Source: Methylomonas albis (lineage in GTDB: Bacteria; Pseudomonadota; Gammaproteobacteria; Methylococcales; Methylomonadaceae). From it: 64,000 nucleotides of DNA. Each line of letters starts with the position of its first letter. Position 1 is the first letter of the stretch. The notes below the pieces were generated by a model. That model did no database searches and was not told the origin of the DNA. It saw only the letters and a list, made by a program, of their open reading frames with translations. The position numbers and the translations under genes were made by a program. The DNA is taken from the NCBI RefSeq assembly GCF_014850955.1, contig NZ_JACXSS010000001.1, forward strand, positions 2,790,001 to 2,854,000, written 5' to 3'. Below are positions 16,614 through 26,439 of this stretch, one piece after another.

Positions 16614-17575
16614 TTTCGTGGCCTACGCAGTACCGCCGGTGGTAATTCCACGGCGCGCATGGCTTGCATTTTCACCGGTCTGACCGAACCCACCGGCTTC
16701 AACGCCACCGGCCGTAAGGCTTGCATCGTAGCGGGCGCCATTACCGGTTTAGGCGTCGTTGATACTGTATCGGGAACCAACAGCCGCCAGTCACGCAATA
16801 GCCGCTCAAGCCGATTAGCCAGGTGGGGACGCGGTTTGGCTGCCAGGCCTTGCCGCCAAATCCGTCGCAACACCGCTTGCAACCAGGCGCTTTTTTGCAA
16901 TAACTGCCGGCGCTTCAGCATATGCCACAGCGTTTTGATGCGCGGATCATTTGGCTTGAATGCTTCGTGGCTGATGGCTCGCAGCAAATCCGGTATTAGC
17001 GAAGACACGTCAGGATTTGCATCCAGGCCGTGCAATGTGACGCTATCCGTTGCCGCCACAGCCCGCGGCAAGGGTACAATTTTTTTTACCGCCGCTTGTG
17101 ACGACCAGCCCATCGCATGCGGCATCGTCGCGTCCAGCGGAATCCATTGACCGCGATACAGTACTTCCAGGTAAATATGACTGAACTGATCCGGGCGAGC
17201 CGGATTGGCGCCGCTTAACACCAATCTGACCGGATGGCCGATGGCTTCCAACATTGCGCCGAGCAGAATGGTCATATCGTCGCAATCGCCGGCCCGCAGC
17301 TGTAACATGCGTCTTGCCGAATGCAGCACCTCCACTCGAAAGGTATCCTTGGTATAGCGAATGTTTTGTTGTACCCATTCGAATAAGGCTTTTATTTCAG
17401 CCAGATAATCCTTGGGTTTGACCGCGCGCTGCAACAAAATATCGATGGCCGACTGGCGCACCGTAAAGTCCTTAGCGCCGGTTTTAATCAGTTCGCATAC
17501 CTGTTCGACCGTCTGCAAGGTGCCCGGATAACCGCTGGGGATTTTTCTGATTTGGATATTAGCTTGCGTAGGCAT
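16610..17575 (-). CDS. Transglutaminase-like cysteine protease/cross-linker
   Basis: Protein of 321 residues with a transglutaminase-core domain. Candidate catalytic triad: Cys in RAGDCDDMTILLGAML, His in QFSHIYLEVLYRG and Asp in IPLDATMPHAMGW. Such domains cleave or cross-link proteins. The C-terminal 120 residues are basic and Pro/Ala-rich and look disordered. It is the first gene of the minus-strand block. A near-consensus σ54 promoter lies 65-80 bases upstream, and three palindromic enhancer candidates lie farther up. A role in maturing or cross-linking the structural proteins of the same cluster is inferred. Confidence 0.75.
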   Translation of the reverse strand: MPTQANIQIRKIPSGYPGTLQTVEQVCELIKTGAKDFTVRQSAIDILLQRAVKPKDYLAEIKALFEWVQQNIRYTKDTFRVEVLHSARRMLQLRAGDCDDMTILLGAMLEAIGHPVRLVLSGANPARPDQFSHIYLEVLYRGQWIPLDATMPHAMGWSSQAAVKKIVPLPRAVAATDSVTLHGLDANPDVSSLIPDLLRAISHEAFKPNDPRIKTLWHMLKRRQLLQKSAWLQAVLRRIWRQGLAAKPRPHLANRLERLLRDWRLLVPDTVSTTPKPVMAPATMQALRPVALKPVGSVRPVKMQAMRAVELPPAVLRRPRK

Positions 17576-17639
17576 GGTGGTTTAGCTTCCAGTAATTTGG
17601 GTATCCAACAACGAAACCAAAGTCGTCTAAAGCTAATAG

Positions 17640-17655
17640 AGCAACGCCCATGCCA
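17640..17655 (-). promoter_or_regulatory. σ54 (-24/-12) promoter
   Basis: Minus-strand TGGCATGGGCGTTGCT matches the -24/-12 consensus TGGCACG-N4-TTGCW at every key base except one (C to T), with exact GG-to-GC spacing. It would start transcription near 17629, about 55 bases before the ATG at 17575. Confidence 0.75.
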
Positions 17656-17753
17656 TGCATGAACAGCCATGAATTTATAGAGTTAAGTTATTATTTATAT
17701 TGGGAGTTTGAAATGTATTCCCGAACATGCATTACCGGCAAAACCATTCAGCC

Positions 17754-17861
17754 TCATAAAATTTATGATGTTAAAGCTTTAAGGAACAGGACCTGATAAC
17801 CGGCCAGCCATGACAGGTACGCCAGTCATAAAAATTATGAGCGTGCTCATCAAGTTTATGA
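17754..17861. promoter_or_regulatory. Three TCAT-N7-ATGA enhancer-type sites
   Basis: Three copies of a 15-bp inverted repeat: TCATAAAATTTATGA (17754-17768), TCATAAAAATTATGA (17826-17840) and TCATCAAGTTTATGA (17847-17861, extended by GC on each side). The last two are 21 bp apart centre to centre, two helical turns. They lie 100-205 bp upstream of the σ54 promoter, the usual distance for enhancer-binding proteins. The regulator at 7287-8615 is the likely binder. Confidence 0.65.
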
Positions 17862-18003
17862 GCGGCAGACTAATTTTTCGCTCGCGAGATTTATGCAAAA
17901 AAATCAGCGAGAACGCTTATTCTGTAATAGACAGTATTTACCCCGGTTATTTAGCCGGGCAAAAAAACATACTATAAATCCAGCCTTGAAATTTCCGGGT
18001 TCT

Positions 18004-18036
18004 CCGTTCATGCTTCGACCGGCTCTGCACGAACGG
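18004..18036. repeat. REP-like palindrome
   Basis: CCGTTCATGC (18004-18013) and GCACGAACGG (18027-18036) form an imperfect 10-bp stem around TTCGACCGGCTCT. It is of the kind of short dispersed intergenic palindrome common in proteobacteria. A related half (CCGTTCGCACTGAG) follows at about 18061. Confidence 0.5.
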
Positions 18037-18155
18037 ATAGACGGTTGATTTACCATGACCGCCGTTCGCACTGAGGTGGTCTAAGTGGAATTTTTAGAGG
18101 TTCCCCCTAATAAGCATGCCCCATCTGAATCACAATCAGCCCGGACTTAAAAACT

Positions 18156-18686
18156 ATGAGCGACTCAAGAACCCGCCTGGATAAAATCAATGCCCGGATC
18201 AGAAACAACCCGGTATTGTCCTTGTTGATAGCAGTCAGCACAGTGGTTATCGGCCTTTCGACTTTTACCAGTGCCACCCGCAACTTGATGGAACTGTTTA
18301 GCAGCGCGGAACAGCGACCGGCGATCAACGGGCTATGGCAGGCTCAGGTAAGCTATGACTGGCCTAATGCCGATTATCAAGAAAGTTTCAATTTCGCCGG
18401 TAGCGATAAGCAGCTATACGGCAGTGCGTCGTTTACCCGCAGCGTGAACGGCATTTTGGAAGGGGAAGTGGTGGCAGATACGGTGCATTTCATCATTAAA
18501 ACGCCGGAGTCTTCCGGCTCTGAGCCTATCCGCGAGGCGATCCACCGTTATCAGGGCAAAATTGTCGGCGATGAAATTAAATTCGTGATGCAAACCGAAG
18601 GCAGTTATTCGGCGCACGTACCTATCGAATTTACCGCAAAAAGAAGCTCTAACCCCGCGGTCCAGCCTGCGCCGACACCAAACTGA
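18156..18686 (+). CDS. Membrane-anchored protein of unknown function
   Basis: Protein of 176 residues with one N-terminal transmembrane helix at about 20-40 (VLSLLIAVSTVVIGLSTF). The rest is a strand-rich domain beginning at about residue 55 (INGLWQAQVSYDWPNADYQESFNF), followed by a Pro-rich end. The Trp/Tyr-rich beginning and alternating strands resemble small lipocalin-like binding domains, but no family is recognised. It is divergent from the σ54 operon, with the enhancer sites between them, so shared control is possible but unproven. Confidence 0.6.
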   Translation: MSDSRTRLDKINARIRNNPVLSLLIAVSTVVIGLSTFTSATRNLMELFSSAEQRPAINGLWQAQVSYDWPNADYQESFNFAGSDKQLYGSASFTRSVNGILEGEVVADTVHFIIKTPESSGSEPIREAIHRYQGKIVGDEIKFVMQTEGSYSAHVPIEFTAKRSSNPAVQPAPTPN

Positions 18687-18841
18687 GCCGGGCATTGCCT
18701 GGAACAGCACAAGCTTCTTTTCCAGTGGCTAAAGTCTGCACCAAACTCAACGGCGTTGTATTCAGGGTGCATATTCGACCCGTTTTGATCGATTGATCCA
18801 TCTAATTCAATGACAGCAAGTTGACCTATATTTGTCCAACT

Positions 18842-18904
18842 GCGTAGCCTGGTTTGGTAGCCTTCACTCCCTGGTTTCCATTCCATCCAGGCTACGCTGG
18901 CTAC
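18842..18904. repeat. Inverted-repeat intergenic element
   Basis: GTAGCCTGG at about 18843 and CCAGGCTAC at about 18886, with a second pair GGTAGCC / GGCTACC nested around them, make an imperfect hairpin just upstream of the Roco gene. It is non-coding and probably a dispersed REP/MITE-type repeat. Confidence 0.45.
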
Positions 18905-18981
18905 CGTGCTAAAATTCTGTTCAATAAATCAGGACGAGCTTGAAAAACCTTTTCCGTACAGCGTATGAAGGAACGAATCCA

Positions 18982-21900
18982 ATGTCTGAACTTGCTTTGA
19001 AACTCATTGAAGAAAACAAGCTTACCCTTTCTCCAATATTAGACTTGGGTAATTGCGGCCTAACTGAAGTTCCAATGGAAATTTCAGAGTTAGTCTGGCT
19101 AGAAGAACTTTCATTTTCTAATTTAAAGGAAGTCTTTGGGTTTGAGAGAAAAAACCAGAACAATGGCCCTGTAAATAAAATTAGCTACTTCAAGAAAAAA
19201 GGCAAAAACAACCCATTTTTAAAACTCATCAATCTTAAGAAGCTCTGGTTTAATTGTTTCGATGGACAAACTTCTTATAGTCCTGAAAGCCTTTCCTCGT
19301 TAACGAACCTAAAAAACCTGGAGTGGCTGGATTTTTCTAACACTAGAGTTTCGGACATTTCCTCCCTATCACAATTAAAAAAATTAGAGTGGCTTGATCT
19401 TTCCAATACAAAATTATCCAGCATATACCCAATTTCTAATCTTGTGAATTTACAGGTACTTGACATATCAGGCACCAAAGTCGCTGATTTAACTCCTCTA
19501 AAAAACTTAAAAAACATAAAATCACTTTTTATCACTCGCACAAAAGTACAAGATTTATCGCCTATCGCTGGCATGAATAACATCGAAAAACTTTATTGCG
19601 GTGGAACAGCGGTTGACACTTTAAGCCATTTGGCAAAATTAAATACACTTAAAGAGCTAAACGCGCACAATACAAAAATCATTGATTTAAGTCCAATAAA
19701 TCAATTAACAAATCTAGTAAAAGTCGACATCAGCGACAACAACATCGTTGATATAAACCCGTTAGCGAGTCTTATTGATTTGAGAAGTCTTGATATTTCG
19801 GGGACGAGGCATGCAGACTTAACTGCTCTGAAACAACTATCAAATTTAGAGACTTTAGATATTGGCCGAAAGAATGGTTTTTCGGTTGGTACTGATTTAG
19901 AGCCATTAAAAAACTTAATCGCACTTAAAGTATTGCGAATAAAAGGTTCGAAGGAGGTTGATCTGACACCGATACTCGGGCTAGAAAGCCTTAATCACAT
20001 TGCAGCCATATCTATCCCTATCAGCGATCTATCCCCCTTTATTCCTTGGATTAGATCAGGAATTCCCATAAAAATAAAATCTCTCTCCTCGTTATGGCAA
20101 AGCTCTCATGGTTATAACAGCATTACAGTTGATAGTGATCATCTTACGATTCCACCTGCTGAGATTGTCAAGCAGGGCGCCAAAGCCATCCTGAATTACT
20201 TTGATGAAAAACAAAAACAAGGCATCGATCACTTATACGAAGCAAAATTATTAATTGTTGGCGAAGGTGGGGCTGGAAAAACCAGTTTATTGAGAAGGCT
20301 TTATCAAACCAATAAGCCACTTCCCGAGGAAGCGGAAACTACCAAGGGAATAGCAATTCATCGACACGAATTTAAACTCGATAATGACCGGATTTTTCGT
20401 CTAAATGTTTGGGATTTTGGTGGCCAGGAAATCTACCACTCTACTCATCAGTTTTTCCTTACAAGACGCTCCTTATACGTATTACTAGACGATACCAGAA
20501 AAGATAATAAAACCGTTCAAGACGAAGGTTTCAAATACTGGCTGGAAGTAGTTGATCAATTGTCCGATCATAGTCCGCTTTTAATATTCCAAAATGAGAA
20601 AGGAGGACGCAGCAAGAAAATTGACGAAGCCGGCATTAAAGGTCGATTTGATAACGTTAAAGACGTATTTCGGGGTAACCTCGAAAACATTAACGCCGCA
20701 GATAAGCTAAAAGGTGCACTTGAATACTACGCTCGAAATCTTCCACACATAGGCGAAGTGCTTCCAGCCCGTTGGGTTTCTATCCGAGCAGATATTGAAA
20801 CGTTGGCTGAACACAAACCTCATATTACGTTGCAAGAATACTTCGACCTTTACTCTAAACATTTACCATTCGATCGTGATAAAGCCTTGTTTTTAAGCCG
20901 TTATCTACACGACCTTGGCGTGTTTTTACATTTTCAGGACGATAGGAACTTACTAAAAACAATCATTCTGCAAAATACTTGGGCCACAGAAGCAGTATTC
21001 AAAATGCTGGACGATGAAGTTGTTAAGACTGCGTTGGGACATTTCAGTCTGCAAGATTGCCAAAGAGTTTGGCAAGATTCTCAATATGCCGACATGCACG
21101 CTGAACTACTGGCCCTAATGCAGAAGTTTGAACTTTGTTATCAGCTACCTGACACAGGCACCGAGACATGGCTTACTCCACAACTGCTGCCCCCATCAAA
21201 ACCTGCCGCGCTAGCGTCTTGGGAACAGCCAGGTGACTTAGTATTGCGCTACCGCTACGAATTTATGCCCAAAGGTTTGGTTAGCCGTCTGATGGTGCGC
21301 CAACATCGTTTCGTATCACACCCTGAATTGGGTTGGGTTACTGGTATGTTGTTTGAACAGGATATCAGCGAAATTCTCGTTGAAATTGCACCGAAGGGTG
21401 GGGAAATTATCTTACGCGCACGAGGCCCGGAGCGTAAGGAATTGCTAACGGTCATCTCGACCGGTTTAGATTCATTAAACGATAGCTTTCATTTAAACGA
21501 CGAAAAACATAATGAAAAAGTCGAAAAGCTCGTGCCATGCAATTGTAAAAAATGCCGCGAACAGACTAGGCCGGAATCTTTCGATTTAAAACGACTTTTG
21601 CAACGTAAACGCGATAAAAAACTAAAAGTAGAATGTCCGGCCAGTTACGAAGAAGTAGATGTATTGGAGTTGCTGGATGGCATCCGCTCAGACCGTCTAC
21701 CTGCGTGGGCAGAGGAAACTAACCCAATGAAGAAGCCTTTAAAAATATTTATTTCATATGCGCATGTCCAGAGAAAATATGCCTCTATCTTCAAGGAAGA
21801 TTTTGAACAATATATTCGTTTACCAGAGTTAAATGTTGAAGTTTTTGCTGATCAAGAAATTCCAATCGGCGATGATTGGGATCATTTTCTGCAGGGCAAG

Positions 21901-22275
21901 ATTGCCAATTGCGACGTAATGATTCTGTTAGTCAGTCAGGAGTTCATGAATTCGCAATACATACAGGAAAAAGAATTCAGTGTCGCTGTTGAGCGCCTGA
22001 AGTCTGATGCTCGTAATCAGCTGTTAATTGCACCTATTTATTTTGCCCCATGCCAATTTAATTCCGACGAAGAACTAGCTAGGCTGCAGTTTTTTAAGCC
22101 GCATGGGGATCAATTCGACCAAGCACAAAAAGGAACCAATTTTGCATATACCGATTTAATAAAATTCCGGGAAACGGATGGCCAACCAATTCCAAACTCT
22201 AACCGGCAGCATTACATGATGGAGCTAATGAAAAAGTTGAAGCCGGAATTACTAAAACTTAAAGGAAATGACTAG
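18982..22275 (+). CDS. Roco protein: LRR - Roc GTPase - COR - TIR
   Basis: Large signalling GTPase of about 1097 residues. I prefer ATG 18982 (AAGGA upstream) to TTG 18940. Leucine-rich repeats fill about residues 20-385 ([20 protein letters not shown]). The Roc domain has G1 GEGGAGKTS at about 430 and G3 WDFGGQE at about 477; a COR dimerisation region follows. A Cys cluster (CNCKKCREQ) lies near 855. From about 915 a TIR-type domain begins (LKIFISYAH ... [12 protein letters not shown]). Bacterial TIR domains often hydrolyse NAD or make signal nucleotides; a defence role is inferred. The first half is clearly AT-richer than its neighbours, which suggests transfer. The stop overlaps the zeta-toxin start by eight bases. 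Confidence 0.9.
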   Translation: MSELALKLIEENKLTLSPILDLGNCGLTEVPMEISELVWLEELSFSNLKEVFGFERKNQNNGPVNKISYFKKKGKNNPFLKLINLKKLWFNCFDGQTSYSPESLSSLTNLKNLEWLDFSNTRVSDISSLSQLKKLEWLDLSNTKLSSIYPISNLVNLQVLDISGTKVADLTPLKNLKNIKSLFITRTKVQDLSPIAGMNNIEKLYCGGTAVDTLSHLAKLNTLKELNAHNTKIIDLSPINQLTNLVKVDISDNNIVDINPLASLIDLRSLDISGTRHADLTALKQLSNLETLDIGRKNGFSVGTDLEPLKNLIALKVLRIKGSKEVDLTPILGLESLNHIAAISIPISDLSPFIPWIRSGIPIKIKSLSSLWQSSHGYNSITVDSDHLTIPPAEIVKQGAKAILNYFDEKQKQGIDHLYEAKLLIVGEGGAGKTSLLRRLYQTNKPLPEEAETTKGIAIHRHEFKLDNDRIFRLNVWDFGGQEIYHSTHQFFLTRRSLYVLLDDTRKDNKTVQDEGFKYWLEVVDQLSDHSPLLIFQNEKGGRSKKIDEAGIKGRFDNVKDVFRGNLENINAADKLKGALEYYARNLPHIGEVLPARWVSIRADIETLAEHKPHITLQEYFDLYSKHLPFDRDKALFLSRYLHDLGVFLHFQDDRNLLKTIILQNTWATEAVFKMLDDEVVKTALGHFSLQDCQRVWQDSQYADMHAELLALMQKFELCYQLPDTGTETWLTPQLLPPSKPAALASWEQPGDLVLRYRYEFMPKGLVSRLMVRQHRFVSHPELGWVTGMLFEQDISEILVEIAPKGGEIILRARGPERKELLTVISTGLDSLNDSFHLNDEKHNEKVEKLVPCNCKKCREQTRPESFDLKRLLQRKRDKKLKVECPASYEEVDVLELLDGIRSDRLPAWAEETNPMKKPLKIFISYAHVQRKYASIFKEDFEQYIRLPELNVEVFADQEIPIGDDWDHFLQGKIANCDVMILLVSQEFMNSQYIQEKEFSVAVERLKSDARNQLLIAPIYFAPCQFNSDEELARLQFFKPHGDQFDQAQKGTNFAYTDLIKFRETDGQPIPNSNRQHYMMELMKKLKPELLKLKGND

Positions 22276-22882
22276 TAAAATTAGCCGAATAAGCCTAGAA
22301 ACTCATCCTATACCCACCTGTTGGATAATCGCCGGACCCAACGGCGCGGGTAAAACCACCTTCGCGTTGGAATACCTGCCATCGGTGGTGGGTTGCCGGC
22401 ACTTCGTCAATGCCGATTTGATCGCCGCCGGCCTGTCGCCGCTGGCGCCGGAACAACACTTGGCGGCCGCCAGCCGTTTGTTCCTGAACGAAATCGAAGA
22501 CTGTATCGCCGCGCGCCTGGATTTCGCCTTTGAAACCACCCTGTCCGGACGTGGCTATCTCAAGCTGATCGAGCGTTTTCATTCCACCGGCTGGCGGGTG
22601 GAGTTGATCTACCTGGCCTTGCCCAGCGCCGAAATGTCGAAATTGCGGGTCGCGGAACGCGTCGCCCATGGTGGCCACAATATTCCCGATGCCGATGTGG
22701 CACGCCGTTTTCCGCGCAGTTTGCACAATTTATTGAACATCTTTGCCTCACAGGTCGATCAAACCCGCTGCTTCATGAACAGCGGCGGTATCCCCGAATT
22801 GGTATTTCAGAAAACCGGAACTACACGGGAAGTCTCACATCCCGAACTTTTTATATTGTTACAACAACAGGCCCAACCATGA
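22268..22882 (+). CDS. Zeta-toxin-family kinase
   Basis: Predicted ATP-dependent kinase of the zeta-toxin/AAA-33 type, which phosphorylates UDP-N-acetylglucosamine or related small molecules. It has 204 residues with Walker [10 protein letters not shown] near residue 24, [11 protein letters not shown] after it, and [10 protein letters not shown], all typical of the family. GC content is higher than in the preceding Roco gene. It overlaps that gene by eight bases at the start and the next small gene by four bases (ATGA) at the end, so the three are read as one unit. Confidence 0.85.
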   Translation: MTSKISRISLETHPIPTCWIIAGPNGAGKTTFALEYLPSVVGCRHFVNADLIAAGLSPLAPEQHLAAASRLFLNEIEDCIAARLDFAFETTLSGRGYLKLIERFHSTGWRVELIYLALPSAEMSKLRVAERVAHGGHNIPDADVARRFPRSLHNLLNIFASQVDQTRCFMNSGGIPELVFQKTGTTREVSHPELFILLQQQAQP

Positions 22883-23067
22883 GCGAACTTACTAATCCAA
22901 CCCCCAACCCGGATACACAAGCCATGCTGGATTGTCTGCGTCAGGCCGTCAGCAAAACTCTGGAACGTAAGCGCCGGTTAGGTCAATACGTGGTGCAATG
23001 GGACGGCAAAGCACCGTTCGCGATTGGCGACGATGCGCCGGACACATTGAAGCCGAAACAGGAATAA
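22879..23067 (+). CDS. Small protein paired with the zeta toxin (candidate antitoxin)
   Basis: Protein of 62 residues coupled by ATGA overlap to the zeta-toxin gene. It is helical and basic in the middle ([21 protein letters not shown]), with an ending [12 protein letters not shown]. Small proteins of this kind accompany chromosomal zeta-like kinases and are presumed antitoxins. It is not the classical epsilon family. Confidence 0.65.
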   Translation: MSELTNPTPNPDTQAMLDCLRQAVSKTLERKRRLGQYVVQWDGKAPFAIGDDAPDTLKPKQE

Positions 23068-23299
23068 GGCAGGGCTCCATCGGCCACCCCAAAAACCGAA
23101 CCACTCTCCTTACGAGCTAAATCGTCCAGCCTGGGCCGGTACCGCTGTTTGTGCCCACGCGGAAGAAATTGTAGGTAAATTTCCCGCCCTAGGTCTGTTA
23201 TAGGATTTTAGCCGGTCAGTCACCAACTGCTAATGACCAAAACCGTTAATTGACCAGCTTGAAAAAACCAACCCATTTGAAAACCGTCACTTATTCGAC

Positions 23300-23977
23300 T
23301 TAAAAATTAACAGGCAAGCGCCCAGCCATATCGGCTTTGCGCGCAACCATCTTCTCCGCCAGCGCCTGGCTGCCGCCGCTGTCAATAATGACCTGCCGAA
23401 TCTGTTCGTCGGGAATCCGTGTCACCACCATTATGCTCTGCTTGATGTCGTCAGCACTCATGTCAGCGAACAGCTTGACGGCGTGCGGGTTGCCAGCGTC
23501 ATGCCGCAGTACATCGAGCTCGTCCACGCGGGTGCCGAATGCTTTGCCTTTGGGATCCCCCTGCGCCCGGAATGCCAGTGCGCCGCCCACATCAAGTGTC
23601 AGCACTTTGCTGTCGACGACACCCTGGTTGTCGCCATTGAAGCCGGCGGCGTCCCAGTTGGCCGTCCAGGCATGCACAGCAAACCAGTGCTGAGCCTGTT
23701 TGCGCTCGCTTTCACTAAGATGCGCAATGCACTTTTTATCCAGTTCGACCCACTCTGTTGCGATCTGATCAGGCGCGTTTGTGTGCAGATAAATCAAAGT
23801 CGGCGCACCAGCCAGTTGGTAGAGTTTGGCTGCCATCATTTCGTTGCGTGCATGCGCCTGCGATTCCAGGGTCTTCACGTAATAGCGTCGTCCGTTGTCG
23901 TCCTGATAAATGCCTGCGGGGTTGGTGCCTAACTGCCCGGCAAGCCGCTGCATAGTGTTGGTATCAATCAGCGGCAA
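23300..23977 (-). CDS. Protein-kinase-fold protein
   Basis: Protein of 225 residues with remnants of a kinase-like fold. RRYYVKTL near residue 30 could supply the ATP-binding Lys. NWDAAGFNGDNQGV and LTLDVGGALAFRAQG resemble the catalytic loop (D..N) and metal-binding Asp of HipA/PI-kinase-like enzymes. Similar domains occur in toxin and phage-associated polypeptides. The start is uncertain: TTG 23977 lies inside the phosphatase stop region and ATG 23953 is next. Neither has a clear ribosome site, so coupling to the upstream phosphatase gene is likely. Confidence 0.55.
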   Translation of the reverse strand: MPLIDTNTMQRLAGQLGTNPAGIYQDDNGRRYYVKTLESQAHARNEMMAAKLYQLAGAPTLIYLHTNAPDQIATEWVELDKKCIAHLSESERKQAQHWFAVHAWTANWDAAGFNGDNQGVVDSKVLTLDVGGALAFRAQGDPKGKAFGTRVDELDVLRHDAGNPHAVKLFADMSADDIKQSIMVVTRIPDEQIRQVIIDSGGSQALAEKMVARKADMAGRLPVNF

Positions 23978-24546
23978 TCGCTAGGCTCCGGGTTGGGGAT
24001 GGGTTTGGTTCGGCGCACCAGGGCCAATTGTGCCGGTGTTTCGATGGCACCCTTGCGCGCATGGCGAACCGCATGAATCGCCGCTTCGGCATCCATGCCT
24101 AATTCCACCAGTAGCCGCGCCGCGATCATGCCCGCCCGGCCTAGCCCGCCTTTGCAATGCACCAGCACATCATAGCCATGGCGCAACATCTCGCGAATCT
24201 CGCGGCCTTGCTCGACCCACTGTTGTTCAAAGGCCTGGGTAGGCACGGAATAGTCGGCAATAGGCAGATGGCGCCAGGCTATGCCTAGTCGGCGAATTTC
24301 ATGCCCAAGCTGCGGCACTTTGAGGGCGGTGAGCTCTGCGGGTTCGACGAGTGTTAGCACCAGCTTTGCCCCCCAGGCCGCAATGGCATCCAAATCGATG
24401 CCGAGGTCGCGCTCCCAAGCCCCGGTGTAAGCAAAACGGTCGTGCTTGCCTGGACAGAAGGTGATGCCTATCCGGCCATGCGACGGGCTGGCTCGGACTT
24501 CTGCGATTTGAATAGGGTGTGAGTGACTGGTACGCGCCGCTATCAT
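23968..24546 (-). CDS. Dual-specificity/tyrosine-type protein phosphatase
   Basis: Cys-based phosphatase. The signature HCKGGLGRAG (HCxxGxGRxG) gives the nucleophilic Cys and the Arg of the P-loop, and an upstream loop ending PIADYSVP supplies the general acid. The start ATG 24546 has AGGA seven bases upstream, giving 192 residues, a usual size. It is immediately followed by the kinase-fold gene with a 10-base overlap. The pair may add and remove phosphate from a shared target; this is inference from adjacency. Confidence 0.8.
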   Translation of the reverse strand: MIAARTSHSHPIQIAEVRASPSHGRIGITFCPGKHDRFAYTGAWERDLGIDLDAIAAWGAKLVLTLVEPAELTALKVPQLGHEIRRLGIAWRHLPIADYSVPTQAFEQQWVEQGREIREMLRHGYDVLVHCKGGLGRAGMIAARLLVELGMDAEAAIHAVRHARKGAIETPAQLALVRRTKPIPNPEPSDCR

Positions 24547-24783
24547 AGTGCCATCCTGCCGAAATATTGCATGTCTGCGCACGAGTCTAGCACGAGCAAC
24601 CGTACTGGTAATCCAGCATATAGTTGAACATGGCGGTGACTGAAATGAAATGATCTAATAAACTCGTACACCTCGTGCACGGCCCGTAGAGATAAAGATG
24701 AGTAACACCGAAGCGCCCAGCGATCATGAACTGATTTTACGAAGCAAGCCCATTTCATTAGCAAATCTGTCTATCCCTTAACT

Positions 24784-26088
24784 ATGCCTAATCGCCTTGA
24801 GCAGCAAGCTATCGATATTACACACCAAAAACGCTTACTGAATATCTTTAGCGGTTCGGTTGGTAACCTAGTGGAATATTTCGACTGGGCGATCTATGCG
24901 GCCTTTGCGTTGTACTTTGCGCCCGCCTTTTTCCCGGAAAGCGATCAGACTGCGCAATTGCTGAATAATGCGGCGATATTTGCCGTGGGCTTTATCTTTC
25001 GCCCCTTGGGCGGCTGGTTGCTGGGCAGTCTGGCGGACCGCAAAGGCCGTAAGAGTGCGTTGGTCTTATCGGTCAGTCTGATGTGTTTAGGCTCCTTAAT
25101 CATCGCCTGTACGCCGGGTTATGCGGTGATCGGCGACTGGGCTCCAGCCTTGCTGTTGTTCGCCCGCATGTTGCAGGGATTTAGCATTGGTGGCGAGTAT
25201 GGCAGCTCGGCAACCTACCTTAGTGAAATGGCAACGGCTAATCGTCGTGGCTATTACTCAAGCTTTCAGTATGTCACCATCGTTTTGGGCCAGATCCTGG
25301 CCTTAGGCTTGTTGATGCTCTTGCAAAAGTGTCTTTTAAGCAGCGAAGAACTGCATGATTGGGGTTGGCGGATTGGATTTATTGTCGGCGGCCTGCTCGC
25401 GGTCGTCGCCATGGGTTTGCGCGGTAATATGGCGGAAACAGCCGCCTTTGTGGAGCAACACACCTATTCCAGCCGGCATGCCAATCTGCGGGAATTGCTT
25501 AAATACCCTAAGCAGATTTTCACCGTGGTGGCGCTAACCGCCGGCGGTACCTTGTCCTACTATACCTTCACGGTCTATATGCAGAAGTTTCTGGTCAACA
25601 CCACTGGTTTCAGCAAGGACGACGCCACACTGATCTGCACCATCGCCTTAGTGGCGTTTATGGTGATGCAACCGATCTTTGGCTTGCTTTCAGACTTTAT
25701 CGGCCGCCGCTTCATGTTGATTGCATTTGGCGCGTGCGCAACGGTTTTTACAGTGCCTATCCTGGCCTTACTGTCCCAGCCGCAAAGTATCGAATCCGCT
25801 TTATTCTGGTATATCTGCGCCTTGCTGATAGTCTCGGGATATTCATCGGTCAACGCCATTGTCAAAGCTGAGTTATTTCCAGTGCATATTCGAGCGCTAG
25901 GGGTGGGTTTTCCTTATGCCCTGACGGTGGCCTTGTTCGGCGGCACCGCAGAATATCTGGCCTTATGGATGAAAAGCCTGGGGCATCCGGAGTGGTTTGC
26001 TTATTACGTCAGCGTCTGCGCTGCCTTGTCATTGATCGTCGCCATAACGATGAAGGAGCCAATGAAAACATCGCGGCTGAATCGATAA
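24784..26088 (+). CDS. MFS transporter, metabolite:H+ symporter (KgtP/ProP-like)
   Basis: Inner-membrane secondary transporter of 434 residues with about 12 hydrophobic segments. Family marks are GSVGNLVEYFDWAIYA at the start (the MHS-family first helix), GSLADRKGRKSALV (loop 2-3 motif) and LLQGFSIGGEYGSSATYLSEMA. The MHS subfamily carries dicarboxylates such as alpha-ketoglutarate, or osmolytes such as proline and betaine; the substrate cannot be decided here. It stands alone, divergent from the phosphatase gene. Confidence 0.88.
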   Translation: MPNRLEQQAIDITHQKRLLNIFSGSVGNLVEYFDWAIYAAFALYFAPAFFPESDQTAQLLNNAAIFAVGFIFRPLGGWLLGSLADRKGRKSALVLSVSLMCLGSLIIACTPGYAVIGDWAPALLLFARMLQGFSIGGEYGSSATYLSEMATANRRGYYSSFQYVTIVLGQILALGLLMLLQKCLLSSEELHDWGWRIGFIVGGLLAVVAMGLRGNMAETAAFVEQHTYSSRHANLRELLKYPKQIFTVVALTAGGTLSYYTFTVYMQKFLVNTTGFSKDDATLICTIALVAFMVMQPIFGLLSDFIGRRFMLIAFGACATVFTVPILALLSQPQSIESALFWYICALLIVSGYSSVNAIVKAELFPVHIRALGVGFPYALTVALFGGTAEYLALWMKSLGHPEWFAYYVSVCAALSLIVAITMKEPMKTSRLNR

Positions 26089-26439
26089 AACCGGCTATAT
26101 AGAGTTTGCTCAGTAAATCAGCCGCTGCAATGAAGAGCAAGTCGGGCCGACCAAGAGGAGTTAAAGGGTGCGATTGAAGCATTTATCGTGAGGCAATCAG
26201 AAGGCCCAGCCTTTTAATGGGCGCCGAAGAGAGGTACGGCGTAGTCAGATAAAAAATGTAATAGCTAATTTACGCAATTAAATACTAGCTTGGGTAAGCG
26301 TTTCAGTCTAGGCCATATCCAACGTCTCTAAATTCCGCACATAGAAAATAGACCTGCCTCGAGGCACCGCAGCGATTTTGCTTGCCGATTGCCCGTGAGT
26401 TTGGGATAAATAAAGCCTGTTACCACGACACCCAATCTT
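26089..26439. other. Intergenic, no gene seen
   Basis: No ORF with a ribosome site, no clear terminator and no recognised repeat. It probably holds the promoter of the EVE gene near its right end. Confidence 0.4.

Noticed and set aside
9288..17575. Contractile injection system or encapsulin cluster
   Set aside because: No sheath, tube, spike, baseplate or AAA+ remodeller gene, and no HK97-type shell protein is recognisable.
17951..17968. CCCGG...CCGGG hairpin near a run of A as a terminator
   Set aside because: The U-run would precede the stem on the minus strand and is absent on the plus strand.
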